From an uncultured Roseibium sp. (GTDB lineage Bacteria > Pseudomonadota > Alphaproteobacteria > Rhizobiales > Stappiaceae): a stretch of 64,000 nucleotides of DNA. Numbering within the stretch: position 1 is the stretch's first letter; every line of letters begins with the position of its first letter. The position numbers and the translations under genes were made by a program. This document shows, in pieces, positions 61,817 to 64,000 of the stretch. The notes below the pieces were generated by a model, which saw nothing but the letters and a program-made list of their open reading frames with translations, had not been told where the DNA came from and made no database searches. The stretch is taken from assembly GCF_963675985.1 (NCBI RefSeq), contig NZ_OY780957.1, positions 790,001 through 854,000 on the forward strand. Reading direction: 5' to 3'.

Positions 61817-63346
61817 ATGCGAAAGTTACTGTCCTTTCTTTGCGCGACATTTCTCGCTCCGTCACTGGCTGTTGCAGCTTCCGAACCGGCAAAGCCGACC
61901 TTCCCCGGCTTTGCCCAGGGATATTGGAAGTTGGAAGGCCGAGGCTCGACTTCGTATACCATTGAGGCCGAATTGACCGGGGACAGACACGTCTACAAAA
62001 CCGAGATCAAAGGACAGCCGGCATGCATATTCGATGTCTCCCAAGGTGATAGGGACGGCGAATACCGCTACACGACCGACAGCGGCGATGAGTGCAACAA
62101 CGGGACTTTCACCCTTTCGCAGTCCTACAACGGGGACCTGGTCATCAGGTGGCGCAGGCCCGGTCGTTCCGGCAAGCATGTGCTATCGCCAGACATCGAG
62201 AAAATGCGCAGTTTTCGCCAGCAAGCAGGTCTCTCCAAACCGGTGACGGATACCGCGGACATCGAAGGCGAATGGGCCGGCTCCATGGCGGTCGGAGGTA
62301 TAATCGGCAATCTCGATGTGACGTTGGCTGCGACCACCGAGGGAGCCGAACTTGAACTCGACCGGCTGACGGTTCATTGCACAGCCATCCTTCCGCCAAA
62401 GCCCGACAGCGGCGCCTTCGACGCCTTTCTGATTGAGAGCAGAGGCTGCAAGGACGGCCGGATTTCGCTGACCCTTGTCAACGGCGATCTGGAGGTGTCA
62501 CTGGAAAGCACCGGAGCGACCGCACTGCTGAGGCGCCTTACCGGCCCTCTGGACCCGGGCGCGAACCCGGTCTATCCGGACATATCCTTCCGCAAGATCG
62601 GCCTGGGTGGATCCCTTTCCGAAATCGACGCCGTTGTCGAAGAGGGCGGTCACCTGACGTCCGCGCGGCGCTTGAAAAACGCCTTAAACGCCGGTTCGTT
62701 TATGGGCGTGGCCAACATTCCGTATTTGAATGCGACATTCCGGTCGCTTCATTATCCACTCTCACATCAGCGCTACCCCAAGGGCTTGGATGAGGACAAC
62801 ATCGCTGCCTATGCGGTAAATGACCGAATTGCCGCAATCTACAGAGTTTACACTCCGGTTCCGGAAAATGCGCCAAAGCTGGAGACGTTCCATAACGCCC
62901 TCGTTCAAGCTTATGGCGAACCGTCAATCCGGTCGACACAGGGACGACGGACCGAACTGGAATGGCATTTCGCCTCGGACGGAACCCTCCTGTCCGACCA
63001 GGTGGCGCGTTTGCAGTGCATGGCAAAAGGAAGTGCGACGCATTCGAACGCCCGCCAAATCGGGATGCGTTATCGATGGTTCGAACAAATGTTCGATCTG
63101 AGCATTCGCAAGCAGAATGCCGTGCCCAGTTACATGCTGCGACCTGTGCAGGGGTGTGGAAGTTCATTCGTCTTCATCATGTCGGCGAGGCAAGACGGAT
63201 CGCTGAAGGAACTGACCAGTGTCGGATTCGCCCATGACCCTGTTGCATCGGGCATATGGGAATCGCGCAAAGGGCGCATCGAAGCCGGCATCCGTGAGCG
63301 CCTCAAACTGAACGCCAAGCGCGAGACGCTAGCTCCAAAGCTGTAG
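61817..63346 (+). CDS. large exported protein of unknown function
   Basis: 509 residues. Signal peptide 1-20 (LLSFLCATFLAPSLAVA). Mature part: two beta-rich lipocalin/avidin-like segments (GYWKLEGRGSTSYTIEAEL about 33-51; DIEGEWAGSMAVGG about 150-163), then a region of mixed character (FRSLHYPLSHQRYP, AYGEPSIRSTQGRRTELEW, MRYRWFEQMFDLSIRK). Several Cys (PACIF, DECNNG, VHCTAI, SRGCKDG, LQCMAK, GCGSSF), consistent with disulfides in the periplasm. I do not recognise a family. Confidence 0.8.
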   Translation: MRKLLSFLCATFLAPSLAVAASEPAKPTFPGFAQGYWKLEGRGSTSYTIEAELTGDRHVYKTEIKGQPACIFDVSQGDRDGEYRYTTDSGDECNNGTFTLSQSYNGDLVIRWRRPGRSGKHVLSPDIEKMRSFRQQAGLSKPVTDTADIEGEWAGSMAVGGIIGNLDVTLAATTEGAELELDRLTVHCTAILPPKPDSGAFDAFLIESRGCKDGRISLTLVNGDLEVSLESTGATALLRRLTGPLDPGANPVYPDISFRKIGLGGSLSEIDAVVEEGGHLTSARRLKNALNAGSFMGVANIPYLNATFRSLHYPLSHQRYPKGLDEDNIAAYAVNDRIAAIYRVYTPVPENAPKLETFHNALVQAYGEPSIRSTQGRRTELEWHFASDGTLLSDQVARLQCMAKGSATHSNARQIGMRYRWFEQMFDLSIRKQNAVPSYMLRPVQGCGSSFVFIMSARQDGSLKELTSVGFAHDPVASGIWESRKGRIEAGIRERLKLNAKRETLAPKL

Positions 63347-63354
63347 CACCCAAT

Positions 63355-63383
63355 CGTGGCTTCAGATTTTCTCCGAAGCCACG
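63355..63383 (+). terminator. hairpin after the exported-protein gene
   Basis: CGTGGCTTC-AGATTTTCTCC-GAAGCCACG, 9 perfect pairs, 8 bases after the stop. Followed by GTTTG only, so termination strength is moderate. Confidence 0.55.
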
Positions 63384-63404
63384 GTTTGCTCCAGGTCTGA
63401 CGCC

Positions 63405-63454
63405 AAGCCGCCGATTTCGTTCATTGGAAGCGTATCGGCGGCTTCCGCTTTTTG
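63405..63454 (+). terminator. second hairpin with T-run
   Basis: AAGCCGCCGAT (63405-63415) and ATCGGCGGCTT (63435-63445) pair perfectly over 11 bases, followed by CCGCTTTTT. Probable main terminator of the island. Confidence 0.6.
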
Positions 63455-63510
63455 AGCCAAATGGCGGGTCTCGAGGATTTGGGAGCGTTTTGAGTCGGCG
63501 TTTTCGGCAA

Positions 63511-63574
63511 GACAGGGAACACTAAAGACAATTGACAACCCGTTCGGCACGAGGTTGCAACCCATGTCTCCGGG
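63511..63574. repeat. direct repeat, right copy
   Basis: Pairs with 57911-57974 (50 of 64 bases identical without a gap). Lies about 100 bases from the tRNA-Thr gene. On the minus strand a frame of 123 codons (63362-63733) covers it but runs into the tRNA and is not believed. Confidence 0.75.
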
Positions 63575-63672
63575 TTTGGACACTATGAAAAGTGGTTCTC
63601 CTCGCGAGAGACCCTTCGAACGGAGCAAAAGCGCGCTCAAGTAGGCCAACGGCCGGTAGCGCCAGAAAAAAG

Positions 63673-63748
63673 TGGTGCCGCTGATAGGACTCGAACCTAC
63701 GACCCCATCATTACGAATGACGTGCTCTACCAACTGAGCTACAGCGGC
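63673..63748 (-). tRNA. tRNA-Thr(CGT)
   Basis: 76 bases with encoded CCA. Acceptor GCCGCTG/CAGCGGC, D arm GCTC-AGTTGGTA-GAGC, anticodon loop TTCGTAA within CGTCA/TGATG (one G-T pair), T arm with TTCGAGT, discriminator A. The anticodon CGT reads ACG threonine codons. A T-run follows the CCA on the minus strand. Confidence 0.96.
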
Positions 63749-64000
63749 TGACCGGACCGGCGGATTTTTCGCCGGGCGGTGCGATGCGGATGACCGACAA
63801 TCGCGGAAAGTCCGAGGGCATCACCCTTGGAATGGGCCGCTTGATACCGGAGCACTCGCAAAGATGCAAGAGACTTTCGACCGCGTTCGGAAGAGATCAA
63901 CCGTCGGATCGACCGGCGGGCCCTCGTCCTCCGGCGCGATCACGGCTCAACCACGCTGAAAGTCCGGTTTCAGTTGAAAAACCGGGGGCGCGGTTCTTTC

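Noticed and set aside
63362..63733. 123-codon minus-strand frame starting inside the tRNA
   Set aside because: Its start lies in tRNA-Thr and it spans two hairpins; not a credible gene.

Overview
The window is 64 kb of GC-rich chromosome from an alphaproteobacterium. The gene content and order (clpB, DUF4167 gene, prmC, prfA, ptsP, lysC, ubiG; comF, grxC, nitrilase, DUF1178; mutT, argJ, parvulin, secA) is the arrangement I associate with Hyphomicrobiales (Rhizobiales). The curli chaperone CsgH, PHA synthase plus phasin, and a probable methylsuccinyl-CoA dehydrogenase fit a marine Stappiaceae/Roseibium (Labrenzia)-like organism. That assignment is inference from content; no 16S gene is present.

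Layout. 1-24200 is core housekeeping: cell-wall peptidase, ClpB chaperone, release factor 1 and the methylase that modifies it, nitrogen phosphotransferase EI, aspartate kinase, ubiquinone methylase, a PHA storage locus (phaC/phasin, divergent), a ComF-Grx-nitrilase-DUF1178 operon, arginine biosynthesis, a periplasmic parvulin and SecA. 24617-41433 is a mixed region: a GtrB/GtrA/ArnT-like lipid-linked sugar module, a class III cyclase, a purine permease, a ferredoxin-reductase-type flavoenzyme, transporters, Mcd of the ethylmalonyl-CoA pathway, infC (AUU start), an oxidoreductase and PPK2. 41611-49633 is a TetR-controlled leucine/isovalerate operon (liuB, macro-domain gene, liuD, acyl-CoA synthetase, HMG-CoA lyase, methylglutaconyl-CoA hydratase). 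50944-53170 is a two-gene respiratory module: a membrane-anchored octaheme cytochrome c and a cytochrome b. 53365-54722 is a curli cluster (curlin, CsgH, curlin).

54782-63650 is accessory. It holds several proteins I cannot name, a GNAT/PAS-like convergent overlapping pair, and a block of about 5.6 kb bounded by two diverged direct repeats (57911-57974 and 63511-63574) next to a tRNA-Thr(CGT). Inside the block are a CHAT-type cysteine peptidase with a long helical N-terminus, an HTH protein with a possible beta-sandwich C-terminus, a 45-residue Gln/Asn-rich protein and a large secreted protein. This block is the best candidate for an undescribed system.

Several palindromic elements lie in intergenic DNA (29735-29810, 36548-36696, 39360-39416, 49677-49799). 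The 36548-36696 element is a pair of inverted copies whose inner hairpin stem differs in sequence but keeps its pairing. I found no insertion sequence, CRISPR array, rRNA or convincing pseudogene.
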